In this document: in pieces, positions 50,826-59,660 of the stretch
Position numbering within the stretch: position 1 is the stretch's first letter
How the letters are laid out: each line of letters starts with the position of its first letter
Assembly: GCF_004368785.1 (NCBI RefSeq)
Contig: NZ_SODM01000005.1
Location: forward strand, 186,001-250,000
Direction: 5' to 3'
Length of the DNA stretch: 64,000 nt
Origin: Flavobacterium sp. 270
GTDB taxonomy: Bacteria; Bacteroidota; Bacteroidia; Flavobacteriales; Flavobacteriaceae
Made by a program: the position numbers and the translations under genes
The notes under the pieces: model-generated
Told to the model about the DNA's origin: nothing
Databases searched by the model: none
What the model saw: the letters and a program-made list of their open reading frames with translations, nothing else

Positions 50826-50943
50826 TTTGGGCGTGACCCTATTTGCAAAAGGCGCTCCAATCTGGCCGCATACAAGCGCCTTTCGCAAATAGGGTCGGGC
50901 TATCCGCGCTACTTCGGTAGCCAGCTCCTATCCCTCACGCAAG
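50826..50943. repeat. Structured palindromic element, family E
   Basis: The ends TTTGGGCGTGA (50826-50836) and TCACGCAA (50935-50942) pair. Inside, GACCCTATTTGC...GGCGCT (50835-50856) pairs with AGCGCC...GCAAATAGGGTC (50875-50896) as a strong stem, and GCTAC-TTCG-GTAGC (50908-50921) is a hairpin with the extra-stable UUCG tetraloop. The layout is that of a folded RNA or single-stranded DNA rather than a gene. I recall related elements with the same ends in other flavobacterial genomes. Confidence 0.65.
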
Positions 50944-50982
50944 CAAACGTTGCATTAATAAACAAAAAATATACGATTGCTA

Positions 50983-51049
50983 TGTCCTCCTGAGCGGAGT
51001 CGAAGGGCGTGCCAATTGGAACGGGGCTTCGACTCCGCTCAGCCTGACA
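50983..51049. repeat. Dispersed palindrome family B, copy 2
   Basis: A 67-bp palindrome with arms around GGGCGTGCCAATTGGAACGG. It matches the reverse complement of 26644-26710 at 64 of 67 positions. It follows the family E element after 39 bp. Confidence 0.85.
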
Positions 51050-51137
51050 AAAATAAACCACCTCTTCATTCCTGCAAGGTTTCCAAAACCTTGTGGGTAT
51101 AAATAAGCATCCTTTAAAAATAAATTCAATTTTATAC

Positions 51138-51177
51138 TTGTCAATTCAAAATAAAATATAACTTTGTACTTCAAAGT
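51138..51177 (+). promoter_or_regulatory. Promoter and operator of the winged-helix membrane operon
   Basis: TTG (51138-51140), 18 bp, then TAACTTTG (51159-51166), a consensus promoter. Its last six bases are the left half of the palindrome ACTTTG-N5-CAAAGT (51161-51177). The same palindrome occurs at 52121-52137. A repressor bound here would block the promoter. Confidence 0.65.
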
Positions 51178-51186
51178 ACTTTATTT

Positions 51187-51801
51187 ATGAATCAGAAGCA
51201 CCAAGAAGATTTAGCACACATTCGTTCTATGATGGAACGCTCTTCAAGATTTATATCACTAAGCGGACTCTCTGGAGTTTTTGCAGGTCTGTCTGCTTTG
51301 ATTGGCGGATTGTACGCTTATCAATTGTTTCGCTTAAACGGAATTGAATATTTTGATGATAAAAATCTGGTACTTTCAGTTCCTTTGATTTCTGATTTGC
51401 TTTTAACGGCATTCGTAATTTTGGTATTTGCCTTGACATTTGGAATTTTCTTTACAATCAGAAAAAGCAAAAAATACGATTTACCAATCTGGACTTCTGC
51501 AACAAAAAAAATGCTTTTTAATTTAGCCGTTCCACTTACAGTAGGAGCAATATTTTGTCTGGCATTATTGTACCATCAAATTTATGGTCTGATTGCGCCA
51601 ACAACTTTAATTTTTTACGGATTAGCAGTTATAAATGCCGAGAAATATACTTTTTCAGATGTGAAATATTTAGGGTTTAGCGAGCTTATTTTAGGAGCGA
51701 TTTCTCTATTTTTTATTGGATATGGATTAATTTTTTGGATCATAGGTTTTGGTGTTTTGCATATCTTGTATGGACTAATAATGTTCAAAAAATATAAATA
51801 A
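51187..51801 (+). CDS. Integral membrane protein, unknown function (204 aa)
   Basis: A short soluble N-terminus with DLAHIRSMMERSSRF is followed by about six hydrophobic helices in pairs (FAGLSALIGGLYAYQLF, LLLTAFVILVFALTFGIFF, and four more). The protein ends in the basic tail MFKKYK. I know no named family. It begins a three-gene unit: 5 bp later comes a winged-helix regulator, then a DUF4153-like membrane protein. This arrangement suggests an envelope-related function under local control. Confidence 0.75.
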   Translation: MNQKHQEDLAHIRSMMERSSRFISLSGLSGVFAGLSALIGGLYAYQLFRLNGIEYFDDKNLVLSVPLISDLLLTAFVILVFALTFGIFFTIRKSKKYDLPIWTSATKKMLFNLAVPLTVGAIFCLALLYHQIYGLIAPTTLIFYGLAVINAEKYTFSDVKYLGFSELILGAISLFFIGYGLIFWIIGFGVLHILYGLIMFKKYK

Positions 51802-51806
51802 AATCA

Positions 51807-52097
51807 ATGGGGATTATTGATAAATTAAATAAAGATTTCGAAAGCCGTGTCAGATTAGGTATAATGTCTATTCTGATTGTAAATGAGTGGATTGACTTTA
51901 CCGAAATGAAAACGCTTTTGAATATTACAGACGGTAATTTAGCAAGTCATTCCTCTGCGCTTGAAAAAGCACAATATATTGAAGTTAAAAAAGAGTTTGT
52001 GGGCAAAAAACCAAAAACATCTTATAAAGTTACCGATCTTGGGCGCGCCGCTTTTAAAGAGCATTTAAATAGTCTTGAAAAATTAATGAAATTCTAA
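51807..52097 (+). CDS. Winged-helix DNA-binding regulator
   Basis: 96 residues, cytoplasmic. The domain reads as a winged helix: helices at 10-27 (SRVRLGIMSILIV) and 33-60 (TEMKTLLNITDGNLASHSSALEKA, with the recognition helix in NLASHSSALE) and a wing (VGKKPKTSYKVTDLG). It is the single-domain type found in Bacteroidetes beside membrane proteins. It sits between two identical-spaced ACTTTG-N5-CAAAGT palindromes, so it most likely binds them and represses its own operon and the gene behind it. The signal is unknown. Confidence 0.85.
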   Translation: MGIIDKLNKDFESRVRLGIMSILIVNEWIDFTEMKTLLNITDGNLASHSSALEKAQYIEVKKEFVGKKPKTSYKVTDLGRAAFKEHLNSLEKLMKF

Positions 52098-52120
52098 CAA
52101 CTAAATTTTTTTATCTAAAA

Positions 52121-52137
52121 ACTTTGAAATACAAAGT
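52121..52137 (+). promoter_or_regulatory. Second copy of the winged-helix operator
   Basis: ACTTTG-AAATA-CAAAGT, the same half-sites and spacing as 51161-51177. Both copies are followed by ACTTT. It lies 19 bp before the DUF4153-like gene. Confidence 0.6.
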
Positions 52138-52156
52138 ACTTTTAAAATTTTAAATC

Positions 52157-53557
52157 ATGAAAAAAATACATTTTATCTTAGTCAGCAGTATTGTATTTGC
52201 ACTGCTTTTTTACAACGAATCAGTAGGAATTAATTTCGCTGTCTTCGGATTGATCTTAACAGGTCTGATTTCTTATTATTTTCAGGATAAGTTTACAGAT
52301 CGTCTGCATCTTATTTTAGTCGTTACATCGGCGTTGTCTTGTATTGCATTTGCTTGGTATGGTGATTTTGCTTCTTTTGCGGCAATTGCACTATCTGTTG
52401 TTTTTTTACAGTTTAAAACACAAGAAAACGAACTTAAATTAATACAGGTTTTTCCAATAGCATTTATAAATCCATTTGCTTCATTAGGACGCGTTTTCTT
52501 GTTCAGCCAATGGCTTCCTAAAAGAAAAGTCGAAAATAATTTTGCCAAAAAATTAATCGCTTACTTTATGATTCCGGCAATATTTTTGGGATTGTTCGTG
52601 ATAGTGTATTCTTTTGGAAGTGATCATTTCTCATCATTATTTACAGATTACACTTTAGACATCGATATCTTAGAATTAATTCGAATTGTAATTTTTGGTT
52701 TTTTCATTTCATTCAATTTCTGGAATTACTGGGTGCCGGATCTTTCTTATGAGTATAATTCTAAATTAAATAATGACTTTAATATCTTAGAAAAAAACAG
52801 CGAAGAAAATACCTTTTCGTTTCTTGATCGTGACTTCGAAAGAAAAAGCGGTCAGATTACTTTATTGCTTTTAAACTGCCTGCTAGTAGTTTTTATAGCA
52901 GTCTATAATTACGAACAATTTTTTGAAGCAAAAGACGCATCAATCGCAATGTCAAAATTGAGTGCAGCAACTCATGAAAGAGTAAATTCAGTAATTTTCT
53001 CAATTCTTATGGCAGTTGGAGTGATCATGTTTTATTTTAAAGGAAGCTTTAATTTTGATGAAAAAGCAGCGACACTTAAAAAATTAGCTAAAATCTGGAT
53101 TGTTCTAAATGGAATTTTAATCGTGAGCACCTTTATTAAGAACTCAGAGTATGTTTCATTTTATGGTTTAACATACAAAAGGTTAGGTGTATATGCTTTC
53201 TTAACTTTAGCCATAATTGGATTGGTATATACTTTTATAAAAATTACAAAACAAAAAACAAACGCCTATCTTTTTAATCAAATGATTTGGTATTTCTACG
53301 GAACATTGCTTTTGTGTAGTTTTGTAAATTGGGGAAATTTAATTACAAATTATAACATCGCTGTTAATAAAGGTTTAGATCCGGGATTTTTAACCCGTTT
53401 AGATTTTAATGACGATGCCCGAAGAGCCTATTTTTTATCTCATAATATAGATCAGCCATTGCTAATCAACCAGAAAGAAACAAAAATAAGAAACTATCAA
53501 AATACTTCATTCTTGTCAAAAGCCTTGTATTACGAATGTCTGAACGATAAAAAATAG
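52157..53557 (+). CDS. DUF4153-like (DUF4173) integral membrane protein
   Basis: 466 residues with about ten membrane helices and a large loop rich in charged residues (NSKLNNDFNILEKNSEENTF) between helices five and six. The end is soluble (LLINQKETKIRNYQN). The pattern fits the DUF4153/DUF4173 family, whose members have no agreed function. It has its own copy of the operator and follows the regulator gene after 59 bp. Confidence 0.75.
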   Translation: MKKIHFILVSSIVFALLFYNESVGINFAVFGLILTGLISYYFQDKFTDRLHLILVVTSALSCIAFAWYGDFASFAAIALSVVFLQFKTQENELKLIQVFPIAFINPFASLGRVFLFSQWLPKRKVENNFAKKLIAYFMIPAIFLGLFVIVYSFGSDHFSSLFTDYTLDIDILELIRIVIFGFFISFNFWNYWVPDLSYEYNSKLNNDFNILEKNSEENTFSFLDRDFERKSGQITLLLLNCLLVVFIAVYNYEQFFEAKDASIAMSKLSAATHERVNSVIFSILMAVGVIMFYFKGSFNFDEKAATLKKLAKIWIVLNGILIVSTFIKNSEYVSFYGLTYKRLGVYAFLTLAIIGLVYTFIKITKQKTNAYLFNQMIWYFYGTLLLCSFVNWGNLITNYNIAVNKGLDPGFLTRLDFNDDARRAYFLSHNIDQPLLINQKETKIRNYQNTSFLSKALYYECLNDKK

Positions 53558-53712
53558 AATCAGAATTAATATTTTCATAGTAAAATTTTAGGTTTTTTCT
53601 AACTTATATTTAGACAGATTTTTTTTATGAATCATCTTGTTTATTAAGTGCTAATGTGAGATATTTGTCGCACCATAAATAAGAAATAAATTAAATTTTA
53701 ACCCATGAAACT

Positions 53713-55620
53713 ATGAAAAAAATCATGTTTGTATTTTTTTTGACTTTAGTTGGCTATACTGGTTTTTCCCAGAGAGTTGCAGATGAAGTTATAAAAATGA
53801 ATTCGAAAATTGAAGATTTAACCCAAAACTCAATTACAGGAATCTTTGTAATAAAAGAAGGTAACGTAGTAAAAGGAATCAGCCCTGAAACGAAAGCAGA
53901 AATTTGGAATTTTGATGCTAACAAAGAAGTAGGTAATGCTACAGCGCTTGAAGCAATAAGTAAATTTGATACAGATAACTTATTTGCCAGCAAAAGAATC
54001 TTAAAAAGTATTGAAGGAACTCCTTATGTAGAAGCTTTGGTAAACTACAAAACAGTATTAATCAATACTGCAGATGGAAAAGTAGTTTACAACTCGGCTA
54101 ATTATAAATATACTGTTTTTAACAGTCAGTTTTTATATGCTCAAAATGAGTACTTAGTAAAAGGTATTGAAGACGGAAGAGTAATCGCATCTTTGATCGA
54201 TTTAAATACTGGAGACGTAATCTGGAAAACAGATCAAGGTGAAGCGAAAAGTACATTTGCAACAATGTTTACTTTTAAAGCTAACTTTTCTAACGATGCA
54301 GAAGTAAGTGATAATACAATTTATTCGCTTTATTTAGGAAAACTTTCTGCTATAGACAGAAAATCTGGAGCATTAAAATGGGTTGGAGATATTGAGTACA
54401 CAAAAGTTTTCCCAACGCAAAACAATAAAAACTTAGTTGTAGTAAACAGCAAAGGAATGTTGTCTACAAAACAATATTTAAATGTTTTAGATACAGAAAC
54501 AGGAAAACCAATCTGGGAAGATGCTATTAAAACAAAATGGATTGTTTATGTAGAAGACTGGGGAGATAAAATTTTAGTTGCGCACAACAGCGGATTCAAC
54601 TTTTTTAACCTAAAAGACGGAAGTAAAGTTTGGAAAAAAGACGCTCGCGGCGACGGATTGAAAAGAGTAATTGCTATTGATGGAGATTATCTTTATGTGG
54701 CAGAAAACGAAATGATGCTTATCGATAAAGACGGTCAGAAAAAGTGGAAAAACTTTATCGAAATTTCAGACGATAAAGAAGATGCAATTGAATATTTAGG
54801 AAAAGTAGATGATAAAGTTTTATACTTAACAGCTACTTACGGTAACATGGTAGATTACAAATCTGGAAAAAAATTATGGAGAGGAAACTTGAAATTTGAT
54901 AAAGACCGTCCGTTATTAAGCGTTTTTGATGAAGAAGAAAATCAGTTTTTAGTTTACAACGACGAGAAGCTTTTTAAATTTAATACTACTGTAGCAGACA
55001 AACCAGATCCATTCGCTAAAGTAAACATCAAAAAAGAAAAAGAATTAAATTCTATCGAATTGTTTTCTTGGGGAGTTGCACTTTCTGGTCCAACAGAAGT
55101 TATGGGAGTAAGTAAAGATGGTAAAGTTTTATACCAAAAAGTTTACACACAGCCAGGTGACGGCGGTAGAGCTTGGGGACAAGCATTAAGTACTGCAGGA
55201 TCTATTGGTCTTGGAGTTTCTGCAAGTTATAATGCAGTAGTAGGTTCTGAGTGGAGAATGGTTACTATTGATCCCGCAACAGGACAGGAAAGAGATGCTG
55301 GGGTTTTCAAACAAAAAAACCAAAAGCAACTAAACAGAGCAGCAAAACAAGCAGCAGGATCTGCAGTATTAGCTAATATGGCTGGTAGATTTTCACAACG
55401 TTTTGATGCAATGAAACAAAATCGTGAGTTCTCTTATATTTTTGCTAAAGATGAAACTTCTAAAAAGAAAGTTTTAGTTAAAGTGAAAAAAGAAGACGGA
55501 ACAGAATTAGATAAAATTCTTTTCGAGAACATGCGTCCGATTTATGAAATTGACCCTGCAACGCAGTCAATCTATTACGTTTTTGAAAATGAATTAAGAA
55601 TTTTCAATAAGAAAATCTAA
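53713..55620 (+). CDS. Exported PQQ-like beta-propeller protein
   Basis: 635 residues with a Sec signal (ending TGFSQ). Repeats with the PQQ/BamB blade pattern are spread through it, for example IDLNTGDVIWKT, IDRKSGALKWVG, LDTETGKPIWED and FNLKDGSKVWKK. These Trp-ending strands build an eight-bladed propeller. No quinoprotein catalytic residues are recognisable, so it is more likely a BamB-like scaffold or binding protein than a dehydrogenase. The C-terminal part (KQNREFSYIFAKDE) is another beta segment. It is monocistronic. Confidence 0.8.
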   Translation: MKKIMFVFFLTLVGYTGFSQRVADEVIKMNSKIEDLTQNSITGIFVIKEGNVVKGISPETKAEIWNFDANKEVGNATALEAISKFDTDNLFASKRILKSIEGTPYVEALVNYKTVLINTADGKVVYNSANYKYTVFNSQFLYAQNEYLVKGIEDGRVIASLIDLNTGDVIWKTDQGEAKSTFATMFTFKANFSNDAEVSDNTIYSLYLGKLSAIDRKSGALKWVGDIEYTKVFPTQNNKNLVVVNSKGMLSTKQYLNVLDTETGKPIWEDAIKTKWIVYVEDWGDKILVAHNSGFNFFNLKDGSKVWKKDARGDGLKRVIAIDGDYLYVAENEMMLIDKDGQKKWKNFIEISDDKEDAIEYLGKVDDKVLYLTATYGNMVDYKSGKKLWRGNLKFDKDRPLLSVFDEEENQFLVYNDEKLFKFNTTVADKPDPFAKVNIKKEKELNSIELFSWGVALSGPTEVMGVSKDGKVLYQKVYTQPGDGGRAWGQALSTAGSIGLGVSASYNAVVGSEWRMVTIDPATGQERDAGVFKQKNQKQLNRAAKQAAGSAVLANMAGRFSQRFDAMKQNREFSYIFAKDETSKKKVLVKVKKEDGTELDKILFENMRPIYEIDPATQSIYYVFENELRIFNKKI

Positions 55621-55642
55621 AGATTAATTCTTTAAATATTTT

Positions 55643-55679
55643 AAATCCCATTCATAATTTGAATGGGATTTTTTTTGCC
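55643..55679 (+). terminator. Terminator of the propeller gene
   Basis: AAATCCCATTC pairs with GAATGGGATTT around ATAATTT, then T-run. Confidence 0.85.
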
Positions 55680-55805
55680 ATTCAGTATTTATAAAGCCTT
55701 ATTTTTATTGGTATTAGTGCTTTTTTTAATATCATCTTATAAATAAATGATTGTTAATTTATGATGTAATTGTAATTATCTAAAAGTTATTAAGAAAATC
55801 TTTAC

Positions 55806-55813
55806 TATATTTG
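55806..55813 (+). promoter_or_regulatory. -7 promoter element of the 152-aa protein gene
   Basis: TATATTTG matches TAnnTTTG and lies 100 bp before the ATG. The leader contains CCTCC (55840-55844) that can face GGGGGG (55861-55866). Confidence 0.45.
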
Positions 55814-55913
55814 GAGCTATTGATTTGTCTCTTTTTTTCCTCCGTTTATACTTTTATGAAGGGGGGTATTTCTTAAGAAAGGCACATAAAAACATAACCC
55901 AAAAACAAATACC

Positions 55914-56372
55914 ATGAAAAACATTACCCTGAATTCACCTATTGAAAAAATTTACCCACCAGGAACTCTTTTGCCTGTAAAATTAAGTCCTGATAGCGTA
56001 GGGAAGATAAAGTTTCCGGAAAGAACAGACAGAATGCTTTTATCTCCTCTTGTTGAGGCATATCACACTAAAGAAAATCAACTTCTTGTGAGAGCTGTAA
56101 TTTTTATAGCTAGAAAAGAAACTAAGGATTTAGATTTCGGTATCTATCAAAATTGTTACATTGATCTTAACGGAAATCCACAACTGCAATTTTTTATATC
56201 TTACGATTTAGTAGAAACAAAAGAGACTGATTTTTTAATTTACGAAGTTGCTTTTAATGCCATTGATATACCATATGGGTCATTGTCTAAAATAAGCACA
56301 ATTCAAACTTTCCTTTGGGATATAGATCCTGTTACATCAAGAGGAACAGTAACAACTGTTCAGCCTGCTTAG
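55914..56372 (+). CDS. Hypothetical protein, 152 aa
   Basis: I do not recognise this protein. It has no signal peptide and no membrane helix. It starts MKNITLNSPIEKIYPPGT and is mainly beta strand (LLVRAVIFIARKE, LQFFISYDL, FLIYEVAFNAI), with a Pro/Gly-rich front part and a Thr/Val-rich tail. It is preceded by its own -7 element and a 100-nt leader. The two-component system starts 107 bp later. A soluble exported or cytoplasmic binding domain is possible, but nothing proves it. Confidence 0.65.
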   Translation: MKNITLNSPIEKIYPPGTLLPVKLSPDSVGKIKFPERTDRMLLSPLVEAYHTKENQLLVRAVIFIARKETKDLDFGIYQNCYIDLNGNPQLQFFISYDLVETKETDFLIYEVAFNAIDIPYGSLSKISTIQTFLWDIDPVTSRGTVTTVQPA

Positions 56373-56479
56373 TATTATTCTGAAGTTATAAATAAGTTTT
56401 GCAACAATATTAAAGTGTAATTCAAACTTTAAAGTTGCAAAACTTATTGTCGTTTTTAAAATTTCACTAATAGATTGTT

Positions 56480-58219
56480 ATGACTATGCCCAAATTAGTA
56501 GCTGTTTTAATTGGTGTTTTTGTTCCTTTTCTTCTTTTTTCTCAAAAAAAAAATGTTGTAAAAAAAGAAATTGATACCGAAATTAAAATGATTGCAAAAA
56601 AGTTTAAAACAGAAAGTAATTTCAATAAAGCACAATCATTTTTTATAAAGAAAAACTGGGATTCGACATTGGTTTATTCTATGAAACAATTGGATGTCGG
56701 AAAAAAATCTGAACTTAAAGACTATTGTCATTATTTAAGAGGCAGAAGTTTTAAAGAAAAAAAACTTTTTCTTGAAGCCAAAAAAGAACTCAATAAAATA
56801 TCTGATAAGTTTGAATTTTATTATAGAGTTAAAATCAGCTTAGGAGAAATAGCACTAGAACAAAATGATTACAAACTTGCATTGCAGTATTTTGTTATTC
56901 TTGAAAAACTTCCAGAAGAATTGTATGATTTTAAAAAAAGTAATGCATTACATAATATAGGATTATGTTATTTGCATCTGGAAAAATTTGATAAAGCAGA
57001 AGAATATTTATTTAAAAGTGCAGAGTTGCAAAAGGCTCAAAAAGATACTTTAATGCTCATAAGTTCTTATATGGATATCGCTAATTTATATTATACGCAG
57101 TATAAAGATAATGAAGCAATACCTTATTTTGAAAAAGCATATACTCTATCAAAAAAAGTAAAATCGTTTGAATTAAAGCAAAATGCAACCTTAAATATGG
57201 CTGTGGTAGAGGAAAACAGAAAAAAATTCCCCTTGGCTTTAACCTACAGAAAAGAGTATGAAATCTGGAAAGATTCTTTAAACGATCAAAACAAAGTTTG
57301 GGCAATTGCAGATCTCGAAAAGAAGTTTGCCATAAAACAAAAACAAAAAGAAGTTAATGTACTCGAAGCCGAAAACAAACTCAAAGAAGCAGAGAGAAAT
57401 GGCTTTCTGGTTGCATCGGTTTTATTGTTGATTTTGTTTGGTACGGGAGTTTACTTCTACAGACAAAAAATTAGGAACAGCAAAATAATTTTAAAACAGA
57501 AAAACGAACTCGACGAACTCAACGCGACAAAAGACAAGTTGTTTTCTATTGTAAGTCATGATTTACGATCTTCTGTAAATGCCTTAAAAACAAGTAACGG
57601 CAAGTTGTTGGAAAATCTGGAAAACAAAAATTTTGAAGAACTCGATACATTACTTCATAACAATAGTACGATTGCGAACGGAGCTTATAATCTGTTAGAT
57701 AATCTGCTTAATTGGGCACTGCTGCAAACTAAACAAGCTTATTTCTATCAGGAATCATTACATCTAGCTTCGATTGTACAGCATGTTGAATATAATTATA
57801 AGCCATTAATGCTAAATAAAAACATCATTTTTAAAAATGATGTAGCTGCATCTGAATATGTATTTGCCGATTTGGATTCGCTTAAAATTGTGATTCGGAA
57901 TTTTTTAGATAATGCGATTAAATTTTCAAAAGAAAACGGATCAATTTCTATTTATACACGTCCATCGTCTGAAGATTTCTGCTATTTGGTTATCGAAGAC
58001 ACCGGATTAGGAATGAGTAAATCGACCAGAGAAGAATTATTAAAAGAAACCATTTTACTTTCTAAAAAGAAAAACGATGATATAATAGGAACCGGTTTAG
58101 GAATGCAGTTATGCAAAAGTATGATTCATAAAAACGGCGGCAGGCTGGATATAGAAAGCGAAGAAAACATCGGAACAAAAATAATTATTGCATTACAAAA
58201 GTTTAAAAATCATGGATAA
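56480..58219 (+). CDS. TPR-containing sensor histidine kinase
   Basis: 579 residues. An N-terminal hydrophobic segment (residues 4-20) is followed by TPR repeats at about 60-290, a coiled stretch, and a membrane helix at 307-326. The DHp helix contains the phosphorylated His in SHDLRSS (residue 360). The ATPase domain has NFLDNAIKFS (N box), EDTGLGM (G1) and GTGLGMQL (G2). The TPR part should lie in the periplasm and the kinase in the cytoplasm. It overlaps the LytTR regulator gene by 8 bp, so the two are partners. Confidence 0.92.
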   Translation: MTMPKLVAVLIGVFVPFLLFSQKKNVVKKEIDTEIKMIAKKFKTESNFNKAQSFFIKKNWDSTLVYSMKQLDVGKKSELKDYCHYLRGRSFKEKKLFLEAKKELNKISDKFEFYYRVKISLGEIALEQNDYKLALQYFVILEKLPEELYDFKKSNALHNIGLCYLHLEKFDKAEEYLFKSAELQKAQKDTLMLISSYMDIANLYYTQYKDNEAIPYFEKAYTLSKKVKSFELKQNATLNMAVVEENRKKFPLALTYRKEYEIWKDSLNDQNKVWAIADLEKKFAIKQKQKEVNVLEAENKLKEAERNGFLVASVLLLILFGTGVYFYRQKIRNSKIILKQKNELDELNATKDKLFSIVSHDLRSSVNALKTSNGKLLENLENKNFEELDTLLHNNSTIANGAYNLLDNLLNWALLQTKQAYFYQESLHLASIVQHVEYNYKPLMLNKNIIFKNDVAASEYVFADLDSLKIVIRNFLDNAIKFSKENGSISIYTRPSSEDFCYLVIEDTGLGMSKSTREELLKETILLSKKKNDDIIGTGLGMQLCKSMIHKNGGRLDIESEENIGTKIIIALQKFKNHG

Positions 58220-58958
58220 TATAAACGTACTGATTATTGAGGACACTGCTTCTGAAAGCGATGCGCTGGTAAAAGTACTTGTCGAAAATAATTACAATAT
58301 TGTCGGAATTGCAACTACTTACAATGAAGCGCTGGCATTGTTTTACAACAACGCGATTGATATAGTGGTTATTGATGTTTTCCTGGACGGAAAACCAGAT
58401 GGGATAATGTTTGCAGAAACCATAAACATTGTTCCAAACAGTGTAAAACCTTTTGTGTTTCTAACAAGTTCTAAAGATCGTCAGATTTTTGAAAGGGCAA
58501 AACTTACTAAACCATTCAGTTTTTTATTAAAGCCATTTAATGAACTCGAGATTTTATATGCGCTTGAAATGGCTGTAGAAAAATTTTATGAACAGCCTAA
58601 TATATTTCACAGCGAAGATCAAAATACAGTAATAAGCAACGACTCTTTTTTTATAAAAAAGAACAAAGCCTTAAAAAAAGTCCGCATAGAAGATATTGTT
58701 TACATTGAAGTTGAAGATCGATATTGTAACATTATAACGGAAACGGATAAGTTTGTAATCTTAATATCGTTGACGAAAATTATGCATCTTTTAGATTCGT
58801 CAAAATTTTTTCAAACCCATCGAAATTATATTGTAAACAGCAGTAAAATAGAGGAATTGGTTGTAAACGACAATTTAGTAATCTTAAAGGGAAACCATAA
58901 AATAACCTTAAGTGATAAATACAAAGACTTCGTGAAAAACTTTCACATACTAAAATAA
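58212..58958 (+). CDS. LytTR-family response regulator
   Basis: 248 residues from the ATG at 58212; a TTG at 58188 is an unlikely start because it lies inside the kinase gene. The receiver domain (1-122) has the acidic pair IED, phospho-Asp55 in VIDVFLD, Thr85 and Lys107 in LKPFN. The LytTR DNA-binding domain (about 147-244) has the motifs RIEDIVYIEVEDRYC, FFQTHRNYIVN and ITLSDKYKDF. It should bind pairs of short direct repeats; the lectin gene follows in the same direction. Confidence 0.94.
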   Translation: MDNINVLIIEDTASESDALVKVLVENNYNIVGIATTYNEALALFYNNAIDIVVIDVFLDGKPDGIMFAETINIVPNSVKPFVFLTSSKDRQIFERAKLTKPFSFLLKPFNELEILYALEMAVEKFYEQPNIFHSEDQNTVISNDSFFIKKNKALKKVRIEDIVYIEVEDRYCNIITETDKFVILISLTKIMHLLDSSKFFQTHRNYIVNSSKIEELVVNDNLVILKGNHKITLSDKYKDFVKNFHILK

Positions 58959-58984
58959 CCATTACAATAAATTTATAGAATATA

Positions 58985-59016
58985 AAAAAATCCTTCCTTC
59001 GAGAAGGATTTTTTTA
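58985..59016 (+). terminator. Terminator of the two-component operon
   Basis: AATCCTTC pairs with GAAGGATT around CTTCGA, with flanking A and T runs. It separates the regulator from the lectin gene. Confidence 0.75.
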
Positions 59017-59291
59017 TTGAGTAATTTTCCTATATAAAGTTCATGTCTTGATTTATTGTGTTCTATAACAATGATTTTCAGCTTTATACCATTTTTATGT
59101 CCCTAAGCTGATTTCTGTTTTAGTTTTACCAAAGGAAATTAAAAAAGCTAGCACTTTAATTCTTGTAACCTACTGACTATTATTATGATAGTTACGAAGT
59201 GGAGTTCAGAAACCACTTAAAAAAAACGAGGAGCACCTGAAAAGCCTTAAGAGTAAGACAAACAAATCAATAATTTAAATCATACAAAATC
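59017..59291 (+). promoter_or_regulatory. Long leader or control region before the lectin gene
   Basis: No gene is seen. No exact TAnnTTTG was found; TAGTTTTA near 59122 is the nearest. Two hairpins are visible: CTATTATTATGATAG with flanking GTAAC/GTTAC (59165-59195) and AAGTGG (59197-59202) with CCACTT (59213-59218). A LytTR target or an RNA control element could lie here. Confidence 0.35.
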
Positions 59292-59636
59292 ATGGCAACA
59301 TTTAAAGTTAATATCCCAGCAGGTCCAATTTGGAACCAACAAGACGCAAACGAAAAAGCTCCTCTAGTAGCAGCTGCACACCAAGGTAAATGGACAGGAC
59401 AATGGAGTACTGTTGTTGAAAGCCAAATGAGTGTAGTTGAGCTTGAACTTAGCGTAAAAAATGGTGGAAAAAACGAGTATAAAACTAATGTTTTAGCTGG
59501 TCCGCTTTGGAGTAATGACGAAGCTCAAAAAGTAGGTTCAGTAATAGCTGCTTCTTACGGAGCTGAATTTACAGGACAATGGTCTACAATCGTAGAAGGA
59601 CAAATGAGTGTAATTGAGATTAAATATACTTTTTAA
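59292..59636 (+). CDS. Mannan-binding lectin of the MVL family
   Basis: 114 residues made of two homologous halves: residues about 5-53 and 65-113 share AGP(I/L)W, then a helix, then a glycine and FTGQWST or WTGQWST and MSV(V/I)E. It is strongly similar, by memory, to the Microcystis viridis lectin, which binds the Man-Man-GlcNAc-GlcNAc core of N-glycans. There is no signal peptide and no cysteine. The start follows a long leader with hairpins. It is 95 bp upstream of a GH18 endoglycosidase acting on the same kind of glycan, so the two probably serve one purpose. Confidence 0.9.
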   Translation: MATFKVNIPAGPIWNQQDANEKAPLVAAAHQGKWTGQWSTVVESQMSVVELELSVKNGGKNEYKTNVLAGPLWSNDEAQKVGSVIAASYGAEFTGQWSTIVEGQMSVIEIKYTF

Positions 59637-59660
59637 TCCCAATTGATTCATAAAAAAAAT

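Noticed and set aside
26644..51049. Palindromes as a CRISPR array
   Set aside because: Copies are far apart, inverted and few, with no regular spacers and no cas genes.
58188..58211. TTG start eight codons upstream for the LytTR regulator
   Set aside because: It lies inside the kinase gene, and the ATG at 58212 gives the usual start of the receiver domain.
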